Shown here in pieces: positions 22,801 to 22,996 of a stretch of DNA of 22,996 nucleotides (positions within the stretch are counted from its first letter, which is position 1; every line of letters starts with the position of its first letter). Both the position numbers and the translations under genes were made by a program. The notes beneath the pieces were generated by a model. The model saw nothing but the letters and a program-made list of their open reading frames with translations, was not told where the DNA came from and did not search any database. Origin of the DNA: Selenomonas sp. (GTDB taxonomy: Bacteria; Bacillota_C; Negativicutes; Selenomonadales; Selenomonadaceae); contig NZ_JAILKR010000130.1 of assembly GCF_024693525.1 (NCBI RefSeq), forward strand, positions 1 to 22,996, given 5' to 3'.

Positions 22801-22996
22801 GAAAAAAGAGGCTGTAAAATTACAGTTTGTAGGTTACAAGAATCTCATTCGAAATAGCACTTCGCCGCCGCTAGGGACAGTGCCAACACTCCACGGGAGA
22901 TGTTTTCCTAAACGAAATTTTTATCTTTAATTAAGCATCGAAAAAGTTGCAAAACGCGCTTCGCTTGAACGGTAGCAATTTTTCGACGAACAGTGA
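22801..22996 (-). ncRNA. candidate structured noncoding RNA, right copy
   Basis: Read on the minus strand, this carries the same ordered blocks as 1-170: the 19-base block at 22952-22970, CTTAATTAAA at 22926-22935, AAAAATTTC at 22914-22922, GTGGAG.GTTGG.ACTGT at 22877-22894, TTCGAA at 22848-22853 and CCTACAAACTGTAATTT at 22817-22833. CGAAAAATTGC (22975-22985) pairs with GCAACTTTTTCG (22939-22950) with one bulged C, enclosing the first block. Bases 22916-22920 pair with 22817-22821, and 22907-22913 with 22825-22833 (two-base bulge). CTGTAA/TTACAG followed by CCTCTTTTTTC (22825-22801) could terminate it. It lies upstream of livJ on the same strand, but liv has its own promoter in between. Confidence 0.6.

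Noticed and set aside
22733..22930. Small + strand reading frame of 65 codons near the right end
   Set aside because: It has no good ribosome site, an unlikely composition, and is antisense to the conserved noncoding element; conserved blocks there make no sense as codons.
1..22996. Inverted end repeats as termini of a 23-kb transposon or island
   Set aside because: The repeats are diverged, internal to a longer structured element and not at exact termini; genes between are core housekeeping genes, and no transposase or integrase is present.

Overview
The window looks like a chromosomal piece of a Negativicutes bacterium, most likely Selenomonadaceae (Selenomonas/Mitsuokella-like). The basis is the Firmicutes-type rapZ-yvcK-whiA cluster, protein sequences that read like selenomonad proteins, strong GGAGG ribosome sites and a balanced base composition. 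The genus is an inference. I see no transposase, integrase, phage gene or CRISPR array, so this is mostly housekeeping DNA with regulatory features of interest.

Layout. 1-222: a noncoding element on the + strand. 231-6394 (-): a probable six-gene operon transcribed as HAD phosphatase, rapZ, yvcK, whiA, a membrane-anchored polysaccharide deacetylase and a secreted protein of unknown function. 6553-7836 (+): a divergent ClpX with its own promoter. 7903-9803 (-): pheA-aroF (phenylalanine branch and DAHP synthase), preceded by a promoter and a terminator-like leader that looks like an attenuator. 9976-11400: divergent DEDDh exonuclease (-) and HAD phosphatase (+). 11436-12302 (-): flagellin-like protein. 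12478-12551 (+): tRNA-Gly(CCC), then a secreted glucosaminidase-TPR protein and a ROK kinase. 14947-16151 (-): a PAS protein with a degenerate histidine-kinase core, plus a single-domain response regulator. 16391-17044 (-): unknown Thr-rich protein. 17169-22522 (-): a complete branched-chain amino-acid ABC transporter (livJ-H-M-G-F), then a CBS-CBS-ACT protein. 22801-22996 (-): a second copy of the noncoding element.

The most interesting signal is at the two ends. Bases 1-170 (+) and about 22815-22985 (-) are diverged copies of one element in inverted orientation. They share a 19-base block and several shorter blocks in the same order. The shared block is flanked in each copy by different sequences that still pair with each other, as expected of a structured RNA. 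Each copy runs into a terminator-like hairpin. The left copy has no co-oriented gene after it, which argues for an independent, multicopy noncoding RNA rather than a riboswitch. Other points to check are the pheA leader, the pseudo-kinase whose phospho-acceptor His is Cys, the ClpX paralogue, and the operator-like repeats over the liv promoter.
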